Positions 42,939 through 51,744 of a stretch of 64,000 nucleotides of DNA are shown in pieces. Location of the stretch: positions 1-64,000 of the forward strand of contig JAOARX010000008.1 in the NCBI GenBank assembly GCA_025210345.1. The letters are read 5' to 3'. The stretch's first letter is position 1; each line of letters opens with the position of its first letter. This stretch comes from Pelagimonas sp. GTDB lineage: Bacteria; Pseudomonadota; Alphaproteobacteria; Rhodobacterales; Rhodobacteraceae. Position numbers and translations under genes: made by a program. The notes under the pieces are model-generated. The model ran no database searches. It was not told the origin of the DNA and saw nothing but the letters and a program-made list of their open reading frames with translations.

Positions 42939-43475
42939 TTACCTCGGCTCTTGGACAAAGGCGGCGTTCACGGTCAGCGCGGCATAGCCTTGTTCGTCTT
43001 TGTTCATAAATTTGGACAGCCCGACGCCTTGGATAACCGGCCGATACCGCAGGCAAACCCGCATCAACATCATCTCGTTGTCATGACCCGCCGTGAATTT
43101 GCGCTGCGGGTTTGGATCCTCGGCCGCGTTGGTACAGAAGGACTGGGGCACCGCTCCGGTGAACTGACGCGGATTCACCTTGATCATTTCAAGCCGCAGG
43201 TTGCTGTCACAGGTTTTCAGGACACCGGCTTCGTCGCAGATTTCACTGCGCAACTCGCCATAAGTCAGATCGCGCCCCGTGGTCAGCCGCAGTTCGCGCA
43301 CGACTTTGTCAACGGATTGCTGCAACGTGGCCTGTCGCAGATTGATATAGGCCAGTTCGAAACCGATCATCAAAAAGATGATGAAGGCCGTGAAGACGAT
43401 GACAACCTCAACTGCGGTATAGCCGTCTTCTTCTTTGTGAAACCGATTCAGGGCAGTGCGAAGCGCTTTCATCAT
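42939..43475 (-). CDS. TadF-like pseudopilin protein (copy 1)
   Basis: A 178-residue protein with a TadE/F-type N terminus: FHKEEDGYTAVEVVIVFTAFIIFLMIGFELAYI, with Glu as the conserved fifth residue of the helix. The periplasmic part has paired cysteines in EICDEAGVLKTCDSN and others in SFCTNAA and RVCLRYRPV, suggesting disulfides. Its plus-strand counterpart at 48625-49158 shares EICDEA-like CDRASILPNC, LMLLRACFKYRP and YSALV. Start ATG 43475 overlaps the VWA gene stop by 4 bases. Confidence 0.85.
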   Translation of the reverse strand: MMKALRTALNRFHKEEDGYTAVEVVIVFTAFIIFLMIGFELAYINLRQATLQQSVDKVVRELRLTTGRDLTYGELRSEICDEAGVLKTCDSNLRLEMIKVNPRQFTGAVPQSFCTNAAEDPNPQRKFTAGHDNEMMLMRVCLRYRPVIQGVGLSKFMNKDEQGYAALTVNAAFVQEPR

Positions 43476-45076
43476 TGGATCAACCTCAGGCTGTTAATTT
43501 GGCGCGCAATGGCGTGGAAGGTCTCGGTAATCTCGATGCCTTCGACCTCGAAGAAGTGCGAAGCAGAGGATGCGCAGGCCAACAGGTCTTCTTTCCCGGC
43601 GTCCGGTGCCTCAAAGGCGATGGCAAAGATCACGATACCGGCGTTTTTCGAGGCCGTGCAGATGTTTTCAAGTCGGCTATCCACGGTGCTGCCCGAGGCC
43701 ACATCTGTATAGGGATATTTGTAATCGATGTAGTCCGAGTACGAGATATACCGATCCGCATAGGGGCGATAGAAAAAGCGATTGGCCAATCCCCGTGCGC
43801 TGAAACGGGCGTATAGCTCTTGGTGCGACATGCGGCGCGCATTGCTGCCCCCGTCTGGCTGATTGCTGTAGCGGTTGCGATAGTTGTGCTCATAGCGTTC
43901 GCGGAAATACACATCGTGATATGTGCCCGAATGGTCACGAACCAGAACCGAGAACCGATCATCAGACGGATTCGAGGTTCCTCTATCATCGACAAAGACC
44001 GGGGACATGGTGCCGTCAAAACGCGCTTTAAAGTCATATTCGCTGGTGTTCGCCCCGTCCGTCATCACCACGATGAATTTGATCGCTTCGGGATCCGAAT
44101 AAGAGGCGGGACGGTTTTCGGCGTCCGGTGCGATGTACCCTGCCTGCGCCATGCTGTGAACCACGGGGCGGCTTGATGGATCCAACAGGGCTGCCCCCCA
44201 CTTCAAACCCACGTGAATGGCCGTGCCGCCATAGGCATCCAGATCGCCGATCCGGTCCAGCAGGGTCGGTTTGTCAGAGCTGTGCACCACAACCGACCCG
44301 CTATCGCGCCCACCGCACAGCGGTACAGGGACCCGGCTGGTGTATTCACCGCTGGTGTAGATATCAAAATGTCCCATCCGGCGCAGGGGCAGGCTGTCGT
44401 CGATGGGGACACTCATGAAATCGCTGTTATCAAACATGGCGCAATGGCTGTAGGCATGGGTATTTTCGATGTTCCAATACGGTCCGGTCTGCGCCCCGAG
44501 GTTCACGGCCGAGTTATAAGGCACGATCGACACGGTGGTCAGGCCCGATCCGTCGACCGCAGGTTGGACAACGGTTTCAATGAACTCTTCAGCCGCATCC
44601 TTCATATTGCCGATACGGCCGTTGTGCGCCATTGATCCCGACACATCGAGCACGAGCGAAATTTCCACGTTCGAAATCTTTTCCTCAGCTGCTGACAGGG
44701 CGGGCGCGGTCATGGTGTCCATTCCCGCCATGCGCAAAAAGACGGTGTCCATTTCGCGTTGACCGCTGGCGGTCACGGTGCGGTAGTTCAAACCGTCATC
44801 GACGGTGATCTGGGTCAGGGCATCCCCCAGACCCGCCTTGGTCATATAGTCGCGCACAACCTTGTCGGGGTCTGCTTTTTGGTCAAGATCGGCGGCGGCC
44901 AACACGGAGCGATCCAACGTGTTCTGCAACTGCGCGCGGGTGGATTCATATCGCGTAAAATCGACCGACGCCCCCGCCAAAAGCAGTATCATCATCAGCA
45001 TGACAAACGCGAAAATCGTCAAACTTCCGGCGTCATCCTCAAGAAACGGATGCGCCCGTAACCTTTCACCAATCAT
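43472..45076 (-). CDS. TadG-like VWA-domain protein (copy 1)
   Basis: A 534-residue TadG-like protein. An N-terminal membrane helix (SLTIFAFVMLMMILLLAGASVDF) is followed by a VWA domain with the MIDAS motif DVSGSMA near residue 146, then the second metal loop around VVMTDGANTS. LRLIQ ends the protein. A Tyr/Arg-rich insert near residues 380-450 (RYEHNYRNRYSNQ, RFFYRPYADRYISY) is unusual and may be surface-exposed. The ATG at 45076 has AAGGA at 9 bases. It leads the minus-strand trio, paralogous to the plus-strand gene at 47168-48628. Confidence 0.88.
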   Translation of the reverse strand: MIGERLRAHPFLEDDAGSLTIFAFVMLMMILLLAGASVDFTRYESTRAQLQNTLDRSVLAAADLDQKADPDKVVRDYMTKAGLGDALTQITVDDGLNYRTVTASGQREMDTVFLRMAGMDTMTAPALSAAEEKISNVEISLVLDVSGSMAHNGRIGNMKDAAEEFIETVVQPAVDGSGLTTVSIVPYNSAVNLGAQTGPYWNIENTHAYSHCAMFDNSDFMSVPIDDSLPLRRMGHFDIYTSGEYTSRVPVPLCGGRDSGSVVVHSSDKPTLLDRIGDLDAYGGTAIHVGLKWGAALLDPSSRPVVHSMAQAGYIAPDAENRPASYSDPEAIKFIVVMTDGANTSEYDFKARFDGTMSPVFVDDRGTSNPSDDRFSVLVRDHSGTYHDVYFRERYEHNYRNRYSNQPDGGSNARRMSHQELYARFSARGLANRFFYRPYADRYISYSDYIDYKYPYTDVASGSTVDSRLENICTASKNAGIVIFAIAFEAPDAGKEDLLACASSASHFFEVEGIEITETFHAIARQINSLRLIQ

Positions 45077-45136
45077 CAATCTTCGTCCTTACCTTACAGG
45101 GTGCCCGTGTCCCAATTAAGGTTAAGAACTAGCGTT

Positions 45137-45153
45137 CAATTTAGGCAAAATTG
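45137..45153. promoter_or_regulatory. Inverted repeat upstream of TadG-like copy 1
   Basis: CAATTT-AGGCA-AAATTG, perfect 6-bp arms. It is positioned like an operator or upstream activator site for the minus-strand trio. No identical copy was seen upstream of the second trio. Confidence 0.35.
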
Positions 45154-45318
45154 GGCCTAGACTGTGCCCCAGCAGGCGTATTTGCATGGAGGATTTGGGG
45201 CTTGGGCCTTGGCATTTCAGGGAAACCTTGGGCAATTTTGTTCAAATTATGCAGATCTCAATACAAACTATCCAAAGGAATAGCGACTGCCCCCATCCGG
45301 GGAATACCCCGCCCAAAC

Positions 45319-45347
45319 AAAAAAGGACACCCGAAAATCGGGTGTCC
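45319..45347 (-). terminator. Intrinsic terminator downstream of gdhA
   Basis: Perfect 10-bp arms GGACACCCGA (45325-45334) and TCGGGTGTCC (45338-45347), loop AAA. On the minus strand it is followed by TTTTTTG. It lies 33 bases past the gdhA stop. Confidence 0.93.
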
Positions 45348-45379
45348 GCCTGACTATATACTGGGTATGGCGCCTGGCG

Positions 45380-46816
45380 CTACAGCCCCTTGGCGCGATA
45401 GCTTTTGGCAACACGGTCAATAGCGACGATATAGGCGGCTGTCCGCAAGTCTGTCACGTCCGTGCGCCCATGCCAGACTTCGCGCATGGACTGATAGGCG
45501 ATGCGCATGGTGTCATCCAGGCCTGAACGCACCAGTTCCAGTTCATCAGCACCACGCAGGTAGCGTTGTTTGAAACTGGGCGATAGGTTCCACGCGTCCC
45601 CCATTGCCTCATCCAGACGTTCCAGTTCGTTCACCACCAGTTGGTGGCGTGCTTCTTCCTGGCGGCGTTGCATACGGCCAAATCGGATGTGTGACAGATT
45701 TTTGACCCATTCGAAATAGGACACCGTCACACCGCCAGCATTCGCATACATATCCGGAATAATCACGGTTCCCTTGGTCCGTAGAATTTCATCCGCTCCC
45801 GCCGTCACCGGGCCGTTTGCGGCTTCGATGATAAGCTTGGCCTTGATGTTGTCGGCGTTCGAGAGATTGATCACCCCCTCCAGCGCCGCCGGGATCAGGA
45901 TATCGCAGGCCTCTTCCAGAACCTTGCCGCCCTCGGCAGAGTGGTTTGCATCGGGATAGCCCGACACACCGCCATGTTTGACAATCCAGTCGCGCACCGC
46001 GTCGACATCAAGGCCGGCCTCGTTGAACAGGGCGCCGTCGCGCTCGATGATACCGGTGATGATGGCCCCGTCTTCGTCGTGCAGGAATTTCGCGGCGTGG
46101 TAGCCCACATTCCCCAACCCCTGAACGATCACGCGCTTTCCTTCAAGCGACCCGTCAAGACCCGCTGCGGCCTTGTCCTCTGGGTGGCGGAAGAATTCGC
46201 GCAGCGCATATTGGACGCCGCGCCCGGTGGCCTCAACCCGGCCCGAAATCCCCCCCGCATTCAGCGGTTTGCCGGTTACACAGGCCTTGGCATTGATGTC
46301 CGTGGTATTCATCCGCGCGTATTGATCGGCGATCCAGGCCATTTCACGTTCGCCGGTCCCCATGTCAGGCGCGGGCACGTTTTGCGACGGGTTTATCAGA
46401 TCGCGTTTGATCAGCTCATAGGCAAAGCGACGGGTGATCATCTCCATCTCTTGCTCATCATACAGACGCGGGTCGACGCAAAGCCCGCCCTTTGACCCCC
46501 CAAAAGGTGTTTCAACCAGGGCACATTTATAGGTCATCAGCGCGGCAAGCGCCTCAACCTCGTCCTGGTCCACGGCCATGGCAAAGCGAATGCCGCCCTT
46601 GACCGGTTCCATATGTTCGGAATGAACCGCACGGTAGCCGGTAAAGGTCTGGATCTGCCCTCGCAGTCGCACCCCGAAACGCACCGTATAGGTCGCGTTG
46701 CAGACACGAATCTTTTGCTCCAGCCCCGGCGGGAGATCCATCAGGGCAACCGCCCGATTATACATCAAATCGACTGATTCACGGAACGTCGGCTCGTTTG
46801 CCATTGGCTTGTTCAT
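45380..46816 (-). CDS. gdhA: Glutamate dehydrogenase (Glu/Leu/Phe/Val dehydrogenase family)
   Basis: A 478-residue amino acid dehydrogenase interconverting glutamate and 2-oxoglutarate. The substrate domain has KGGIRFAMAVDQDEVEALAALMTYK and the catalytic-lysine motif PFGGSKGGL (Lys109). PAPDMGTGEREMAWI follows, and the cofactor domain begins GKRVIVQGLGNVGYHAAKFL. NAD versus NADP preference is not certain. The ATG at 46816 has AAGGGA upstream. It lies alone between the two mirror-image Tad-like trios with its own terminator. Confidence 0.95.
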   Translation of the reverse strand: MNKPMANEPTFRESVDLMYNRAVALMDLPPGLEQKIRVCNATYTVRFGVRLRGQIQTFTGYRAVHSEHMEPVKGGIRFAMAVDQDEVEALAALMTYKCALVETPFGGSKGGLCVDPRLYDEQEMEMITRRFAYELIKRDLINPSQNVPAPDMGTGEREMAWIADQYARMNTTDINAKACVTGKPLNAGGISGRVEATGRGVQYALREFFRHPEDKAAAGLDGSLEGKRVIVQGLGNVGYHAAKFLHDEDGAIITGIIERDGALFNEAGLDVDAVRDWIVKHGGVSGYPDANHSAEGGKVLEEACDILIPAALEGVINLSNADNIKAKLIIEAANGPVTAGADEILRTKGTVIIPDMYANAGGVTVSYFEWVKNLSHIRFGRMQRRQEEARHQLVVNELERLDEAMGDAWNLSPSFKQRYLRGADELELVRSGLDDTMRIAYQSMREVWHGRTDVTDLRTAAYIVAIDRVAKSYRAKGL

Positions 46817-47167
46817 GCGTTTCCCTTTTCATCAAGCCCACTTGTCCCCAGAGGGCCAAGAACACGTAATCCGATAGTCGTGACATTTACGTTAATGTCG
46901 CACAAGGAACAAATTCCCTTGACCTTTTCTATCCGTTTCGGTGCACGCAGAATCGCGGGTGCAAACACCCCTCCACGCGCCAATGTTGCGAAGGGCGCAA
47001 CAGATTGCGCAATTCGCCACGACTGTCCCAAAACCTCTCAAAACTTCTGCAATTCCGCCAAGTCTCCTGCCCCAATTTGGCCACCATGCTGCGCGATAAA
47101 AACCGCACGTCGCGGGTCGCAAAGCGCGACATGTCCCCGGTCTGCTCTGGGGGGGAAGGCTTTTATT
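46817..47167. other. 351-base divergent gap between gdhA and the second TadG-like gene
   Basis: Divergent promoters for gdhA (minus) and the TadG-like gene (plus) must lie here. An inverted repeat GACATT-TACGTT-AATGTC is at 46882-46899, 65 bases upstream of gdhA. An open frame extends upstream of 47168 but reads as non-coding (basic, Cys- and Ser-rich, no homology seen). Confidence 0.5.
46882..46899. promoter_or_regulatory. Inverted repeat upstream of gdhA
   Basis: GACATT-TACGTT-AATGTC has perfect 6-bp arms and a 6-base spacer. It could be an operator for gdhA or for the divergent Tad-like trio. Confidence 0.35.
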
Positions 47168-48628
47168 ATGTGTGAACAGTTGAACCAGTCGTCGCCAGAA
47201 TACGACCTTGTCTGCTGCGCTGCCACGAATGCAACACGCCCGTCGCGCGCGGGTGCGTTCCTTGGCAGGATGTGCGGATTCGGCAGGGACGAATCCGGCA
47301 ATATGTCCTATCTCGCCATCTCGGGTGCGCTCATCATGATGATTTTCGGCGGCATCGGCATCGACCTGATGCATACCGAACTCAAGCGCACCAAGATCCA
47401 AAACACCCTGGACCGCGCCGTTCTGGCCGCGGCCAATATGCAAAACACGCGCGACGCCAATGACACGGTCCAAGACTATTTTCGTGCGATGAACCTGACC
47501 GATACGCTGGGTGCGGTTGATGTCGACCAGGGGTTGAACTTCAAAGAGGTGGGCGCCACGGCCGGGACCACCACGTCAACGCTGTTCACCCATCTTATCG
47601 GCCAGGACACCATGTATTCGGGTGGGAGCGCGCGCGCCGAAGAACGTCAGAACAAAGTCGAAATCTCGCTTGTGCTCGACATCTCGGGGTCGATGGGGCG
47701 CGGCAACAAAATGGCCAACCTGCAAGTCGCGGCCAAAGAGTTTGTCGACACCCTGCTGACCGATGCCAACCGGGATCTGATCTCGATCAACCTGATCCCA
47801 TATTCGGAACAGGTGAATGCCGGCCCGGATATCACCGCCAATCTGAACGTGGATTGGGATCACAACTATTCCCATTGCCTTGAGTTTCCCGATTCTCATT
47901 ACAATCAGGCGGCGCTGAACACCGGTCATCAGTTTGACCAGATGCAGCATTTCCAATGGAACTATTCTGGCCGGAACGACCTGAACGACACGATCTGCCC
48001 GCGCCACAGCTATGAGCGTATCACCGCCTTCAGCCAGGATGCTGACGCGCTCAAAAGCCAGATTGATCAGTTGCAGCCACGCGCCGGGACGCAAATCTTT
48101 GTGGGGATGAAATGGGCCACTGCCCTGCTGGATCCCTCAACGCGCGACGTCGCCTCCGGGATGATCTCATCAGGTGATGTGGATGCAACCTTTGCCGGTC
48201 GCCCCGCAGCCCACACGGATCACGAGACCATGAAAACCGTCGTCTTGATGACGGACGGGCAAAACTCGACGACCAAGCGGATTCGCAGTTGGGCTTATAA
48301 CTCACCCAGTGAAATCAGCCATTGGGCGCACTACAACCTGAACTATTACCTATACCGCTACGTGAACCGTCGCAACCGGTCCAGCTATTACTATACCAAG
48401 TATCAGGCCTATCAGGGCGATGCGATGCTGAGCAGCATTTGCACCGCGGCCAAGTCCCAGGGCATTATCGTCTGGGGGATTGGATTCGAAACCACCGATC
48501 ATGGCGCGAACGTCATGCGGAATTGCGCTTCGTCGCCATCGCATTTCTTCCGGGTTGAAGGAATCGCCATCCAGGATGCATTCAGTTCCATCGCGCGCAC
48601 CATTTCTCAGTTGAGGCTCACACAATGA
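47168..48628 (+). CDS. TadG-like VWA-domain protein (copy 2)
   Basis: A 486-residue paralogue of the protein at 43472-45076. The membrane helix (YLAISGALIMMIFGGIGIDLM) lies near residue 45, followed by the VWA MIDAS motif DISGSMG and the second loop VVLMTDGQNST. A Tyr/Arg-rich insert (YYLYRYVNRRNRSSYYYTKYQ) matches the one in copy 1, and the C-terminal SHFFRVEGIAIQDAF parallels SHFFEVEGIEITETF. The ATG at 47168 has GGGGGGAAGG at about 8 bases. Its stop overlaps the next ATG by 4 bases. Confidence 0.88.
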   Translation: MCEQLNQSSPEYDLVCCAATNATRPSRAGAFLGRMCGFGRDESGNMSYLAISGALIMMIFGGIGIDLMHTELKRTKIQNTLDRAVLAAANMQNTRDANDTVQDYFRAMNLTDTLGAVDVDQGLNFKEVGATAGTTTSTLFTHLIGQDTMYSGGSARAEERQNKVEISLVLDISGSMGRGNKMANLQVAAKEFVDTLLTDANRDLISINLIPYSEQVNAGPDITANLNVDWDHNYSHCLEFPDSHYNQAALNTGHQFDQMQHFQWNYSGRNDLNDTICPRHSYERITAFSQDADALKSQIDQLQPRAGTQIFVGMKWATALLDPSTRDVASGMISSGDVDATFAGRPAAHTDHETMKTVVLMTDGQNSTTKRIRSWAYNSPSEISHWAHYNLNYYLYRYVNRRNRSSYYYTKYQAYQGDAMLSSICTAAKSQGIIVWGIGFETTDHGANVMRNCASSPSHFFRVEGIAIQDAFSSIARTISQLRLTQ

Positions 48629-49158
48629 TCCGCTCTGTTTTCTACGCCCTCCGCCATTTCCGCAAAAACGAAAACGGTTCGATCGCGGTTCCTTTCGTGA
48701 TTTGGGTGCCCGTGTTCCTGATCATCATTGGGTCAAGCATCGAACTGGGCCTGCTGACGGCCCGCCATGCCATCCTTGAGCGCGCTTTGGACGAGACCGT
48801 CCGTGGATTGCGCATTGGCACGGTGGACAGCTCATCAAATGGCTTGAAAACCGCCATCTGCGATCGCGCCTCCATCCTGCCGAACTGCGAAAACCGCCTG
48901 CATCTTGAGATGGTCTCGCTGGATATGCGCGACTGGAGCGCGCCGAACGCACAGGCGCAATGCGTTGACACCACCCAAAGCGTCACGCCCAATCGCACCT
49001 TCGATCACGGCGGCAATCACGAACTGATGCTGCTGAGGGCCTGTTTCAAGTATCGCCCAACCACCCCCACAGGAATGTTGGGCAGCGCATTGGCCAAGGA
49101 TGCCCAAGGGTATTCCGCCTTGGTTTCGGCGTCAGCCTTTGTTCATGAACCCGGTTAA
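48625..49158 (+). CDS. TadF-like pseudopilin protein (copy 2)
   Basis: A 177-residue paralogue of the protein at 42939-43475. The N terminus FRKNENGSIAVPFVIWVPVFLIIIGSSIELGLL is a TadE/F-type helix, but the conserved fifth-position Glu is replaced by Pro (AVPF against AVEV), so leader-peptidase processing may differ. Cysteines in AICDRAS, LPNCEN, AQCVDT and RACFKYRP match copy 1. The ATG overlaps the VWA gene stop (ATGA). Confidence 0.85.
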   Translation: MIRSVFYALRHFRKNENGSIAVPFVIWVPVFLIIIGSSIELGLLTARHAILERALDETVRGLRIGTVDSSSNGLKTAICDRASILPNCENRLHLEMVSLDMRDWSAPNAQAQCVDTTQSVTPNRTFDHGGNHELMLLRACFKYRPTTPTGMLGSALAKDAQGYSALVSASAFVHEPG

Positions 49159-49169
49159 GGAGAAGACAC

Positions 49170-49718
49170 ATGTTTTTGTATGGTAAATCGTTTTCCCTGC
49201 GCCGTTTCTGGCAGCAGACCGACGGCGACATCACGGTTGAATCTGTCATCGTCCTGCCGATCCTTCTGTGGTTGTTTGGGGCTGGCTGGGTGTATTTCGA
49301 CGCGTTTCACCAGCAAGGGGTGAACCAAAAAGCCAACTACACCATCGCTGATATGATCTCTCGCGAGACGGACCCACTGAATGGGACCTATGTCACGAAC
49401 ACCTATAATCTGTTGCAACTGCTTGGAAACAGCAGCGGCTCTGAAACCGATCTGCGGGTGAGCGTGGTCAGCTATGACGCCGAGACCACCACATGGTCCG
49501 TGGTCTGGTCGCAGGCACGCGGGGGGCGCAGCGCCCTCACTTCGGCATCGGCGATCTCGGATCGTCTGCCTGCGGCGATGAATGCCGAACAGCTGATCGT
49601 GGTTGAAACATGGGAAGACCATAGTCCCGTGCTGCAAGTGGGCCTGGGGGATTTCGAAATCAAAACTTACAGTTTCACACGCCCGCGCTATACGCCACAA
49701 ATCCTGTTTACAGGGTAG
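49170..49718 (+). CDS. TadE-like pseudopilin protein (copy 2)
   Basis: A 182-residue paralogue of 42353-42934. The N terminus WQQTDGDITVESVIVLPILLWLFGAGWVYFD carries the TadE helix with Glu at position 5-6. NQKANYTIADMISRETDPLNGTYVTNTYNLLQLLG parallels the copy 1 segment NIKAAYTISDAFSRQTDPV and YLTGMYNLLGFL. The ATG at 49170 has AAGGAG at 7 bases. A strong terminator follows 44 bases after the stop. Confidence 0.87.
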   Translation: MFLYGKSFSLRRFWQQTDGDITVESVIVLPILLWLFGAGWVYFDAFHQQGVNQKANYTIADMISRETDPLNGTYVTNTYNLLQLLGNSSGSETDLRVSVVSYDAETTTWSVVWSQARGGRSALTSASAISDRLPAAMNAEQLIVVETWEDHSPVLQVGLGDFEIKTYSFTRPRYTPQILFTG

Positions 49719-49762
49719 GCATGACGGGGGCATCTCCGTGCGTCCAGACACACAAATCAGAC

Positions 49763-49788
49763 GCCAGTGCAGGTTGCGCTGGCTTTTT
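49763..49788 (+). terminator. Intrinsic terminator downstream of the second Tad-like trio
   Basis: Arms GCCAGTGCA (49763-49771) and TGCGCTGGC (49775-49783), paired with one G-T wobble, are followed by TTTTT. Confidence 0.88.
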
Positions 49789-49798
49789 GTCTGTTTGC

Positions 49799-50119
49799 TC
49801 ACGTGGTTGCATAGAACTTTCGGCGCGCCTCCTGTTCGATCGCAAGACGCATTTCAAGATCCGCAAGCGCGCGCAGGCGCTCTTTTTCCTCTTCGGGCGT
49901 CCGGGCCTCAGCCAGGTGGTGTCTCTGGGCGTCGATCTGTTTTCTCAGCTCGATTTCACGGGGGAGCACCCCCGCCTCGGCCATGATCCCCATCCCGGCG
50001 GACACCACATCGCCCGCCGCCCGTTTGGGAAGCGGTTTACCGGCACCTTTCAGGTCATCAAACTGCCCCTCTGCCCTGGCCTTTTGGATTTGATGCTCTG
50101 CAAGATCGCGCCATTTCAT
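49799..50119 (-). CDS. DUF1992/DnaJ-C28-type domain protein
   Basis: A 106-residue cytosolic protein of the DUF1992 family (conserved domain of DnaJ homologue C28). Diagnostic segments are DLAEHQIQKARAEGQFDDLKGAGKPLP and the helical PREIELRKQIDAQRHHLAEARTPEEEKERLRAL. It lacks a J domain. Function is unknown. It is convergent with the Tad-like trio and lies 43 bases downstream of the PH-like membrane-protein gene. Confidence 0.85.
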   Translation of the reverse strand: MKWRDLAEHQIQKARAEGQFDDLKGAGKPLPKRAAGDVVSAGMGIMAEAGVLPREIELRKQIDAQRHHLAEARTPEEEKERLRALADLEMRLAIEQEARRKFYATT

Positions 50120-50162
50120 CGTGGGCCTCCTGCCATCATGGTCGGCGAAAACCGGACCGGTT

Positions 50163-50654
50163 TCAATCAGACGTAGCGCCGCCTTCCAGTTCGGTCAGGC
50201 GGATCTTGATCATATCGGCCACGGGGCGTGTCTGCGACCCGGCGGTCACGCCACCAATGGCCACGCGACGACCCAGCCGCCACCAAAGCCCCGGTCGCCA
50301 GGCGCCGGGGGCGCGGCTTTTGAGGATCAGCAAGAAACCGTTAGAGGGCTTGGCCGCAAATGTGCCGCGATCCACGCGGGCGATATCTTTGATCCGGGCC
50401 AACACCGTGCCATCGCTGTCGATCAGCGCATCTTGCGTCAGGATCAAATCATGCGCCGTACACCGCCACATGACCTGCGCCACGAAAAGGCTCAGCGTCC
50501 CGCCCCCGGCAAGCGCCCCGCGCCAGAGCATATCCATCCCCGGTGTCGCCGCGCCCATATAAACCAGCATGCCTCCCAGAACGGTCATGGCGCCAACCCC
50601 CAGGGCCCGGCGCCCCGCAGAAGTCCTGATCCGGGCCAATTCGTCTTGCTGCAT
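50163..50654 (-). CDS. Small membrane protein with PH-like domain
   Basis: A 163-residue protein with two transmembrane segments (residues ~17-35 and ~44-62), followed by a beta-rich domain starting with AHDLILTQDALIDSDGTVLARIKDIARVD. That arrangement resembles bacterial PH-like (YdbT/YvdS-type) membrane proteins but was not matched to a named family. ATG 50654 has GAGGAGG upstream. It probably co-transcribes with the DUF1992 gene. Confidence 0.75.
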   Translation of the reverse strand: MQQDELARIRTSAGRRALGVGAMTVLGGMLVYMGAATPGMDMLWRGALAGGGTLSLFVAQVMWRCTAHDLILTQDALIDSDGTVLARIKDIARVDRGTFAAKPSNGFLLILKSRAPGAWRPGLWWRLGRRVAIGGVTAGSQTRPVADMIKIRLTELEGGATSD

Positions 50655-50710
50655 GTCACGCCTCCTCGTCTCAGCACTGCCATAGCCAAAAGGCGCCCAT
50701 AGGGAAAGAG

Positions 50711-51655
50711 CTAGCGCACCGCGATCACCTCGGCGCCCCGGGCGGGCGGCTCATCATCGACAAGTTCCAGCGCAAACCCATCCGCAAGCACTGAGACACC
50801 CGCCGCCTCTTCGAGGCGTTCGATCATACGGTCCGACTGCGCGCGCTCCCCATACCGGGCCTGCCCGTCGCGCATCATTGCGATGATCTGCGGCGAAAGT
50901 TCGAGCGGGACATCATGCGCATCGGCGAGCGACTGGAACAGGCCAATGTCCTTCAGGACCAGGTTCATACTGAAATCCACATCGCGCGCCCCGGACAGGA
51001 TCAGCTGGCTTTCGGTTTCATGCACGAAACTGTTGCCCGAGCTGATGCGGATGGCCTCATAGGTGGTGGCCAGATCCAGCCCCGCTGCCTTCATGGTGGT
51101 CAGCGCCTCGCATAGCGTCAGCAAATTGGCGGTCGCCAGATAATTCGTCATCACCTTCAACTTGGACGCCGTCCCCACGTCGCCGGTGTGCAGAACCTTG
51201 CGCCCCAGGATGGTCAAAAGCGGCAAAGCCCGTTCAAACGCGGCGCGGTCACATCCGGCGAAAACCGAGATATTCCCCGTCGCCGCCCGGTGGCACCCGC
51301 CCGAAACCGGCGCTTCGATGGTCAGGGCTCCGACCTGCGCGACCCGCTTGGCCTGAGAGATGATCAGATCCGCATCGGTGGTCGACATCTCGATCCAGAT
51401 CTTACCCCCTGCCATATGAGGCAGCATTTCGGTCAACACCGCCTCTGAGGCGGCGGGGCTGGGAAGAGAGGTGATCACCACCTCGCAATCGCGCATGATG
51501 TGCCCCGCAGATTGCCCCCGTTCGGCGCCGATATCAACAAAGGCATCGACCTTGTCCTGGTCCAGATCAAAGACCATAAGGCGCTCATTGTTGCGCAGCA
51601 AATTGCCGGCCAGTTTTCCGCCGACCGCACCCAGTCCGATAAATCCCGTGGCCAT
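50711..51655 (-). CDS. NAD(P)-dependent beta-hydroxyacid dehydrogenase (HIBADH family)
   Basis: A 314-residue dehydrogenase of the 3-hydroxyisobutyrate dehydrogenase family. The cofactor motif is GFIGLGAVGGKLAGNL at residues 4-19. The substrate-binding IEAPVSGGCHRAATGNISVFAGC and the catalytic Lys in SKLKVMTNYLA are typical. The ATG at 51655 has GGGAGGAG upstream; an upstream open frame is non-coding. Substrate may be 3-hydroxyisobutyrate, tartronate semialdehyde or a related acid and cannot be fixed here. The divergent ogt starts 90 bases away. Confidence 0.88.
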   Translation of the reverse strand: MATGFIGLGAVGGKLAGNLLRNNERLMVFDLDQDKVDAFVDIGAERGQSAGHIMRDCEVVITSLPSPAASEAVLTEMLPHMAGGKIWIEMSTTDADLIISQAKRVAQVGALTIEAPVSGGCHRAATGNISVFAGCDRAAFERALPLLTILGRKVLHTGDVGTASKLKVMTNYLATANLLTLCEALTTMKAAGLDLATTYEAIRISSGNSFVHETESQLILSGARDVDFSMNLVLKDIGLFQSLADAHDVPLELSPQIIAMMRDGQARYGERAQSDRMIERLEEAAGVSVLADGFALELVDDEPPARGAEVIAVR

Positions 51656-51744
51656 GGGCTCCTCCCTTTTGCCCCACCCTGCCCAGCGAAATCCCCGTCG
51701 TCCGTTCTGTTTGCGACATCCCAAATGGCGGCTAATATGGAGAG

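Larger units (their letters stand above)
45077..45379. other. 303-base gap between the first TadG-like gene and gdhA
   Basis: AT-richer than the flanking genes. It holds the gdhA terminator at its right end and the presumed promoter of the minus-strand Tad-like trio at its left. A 17-bp inverted repeat, CAATTT-AGGCA-AAATTG (45137-45153), lies 61 bases upstream of the VWA start codon and could be an operator. No gene was found. Confidence 0.5.

Noticed and set aside
46880..47167. N-terminal extension of the second TadG-like protein
   Set aside because: Extension is basic, low complexity and without homology; ATG 47168 has a strong ribosome binding site.
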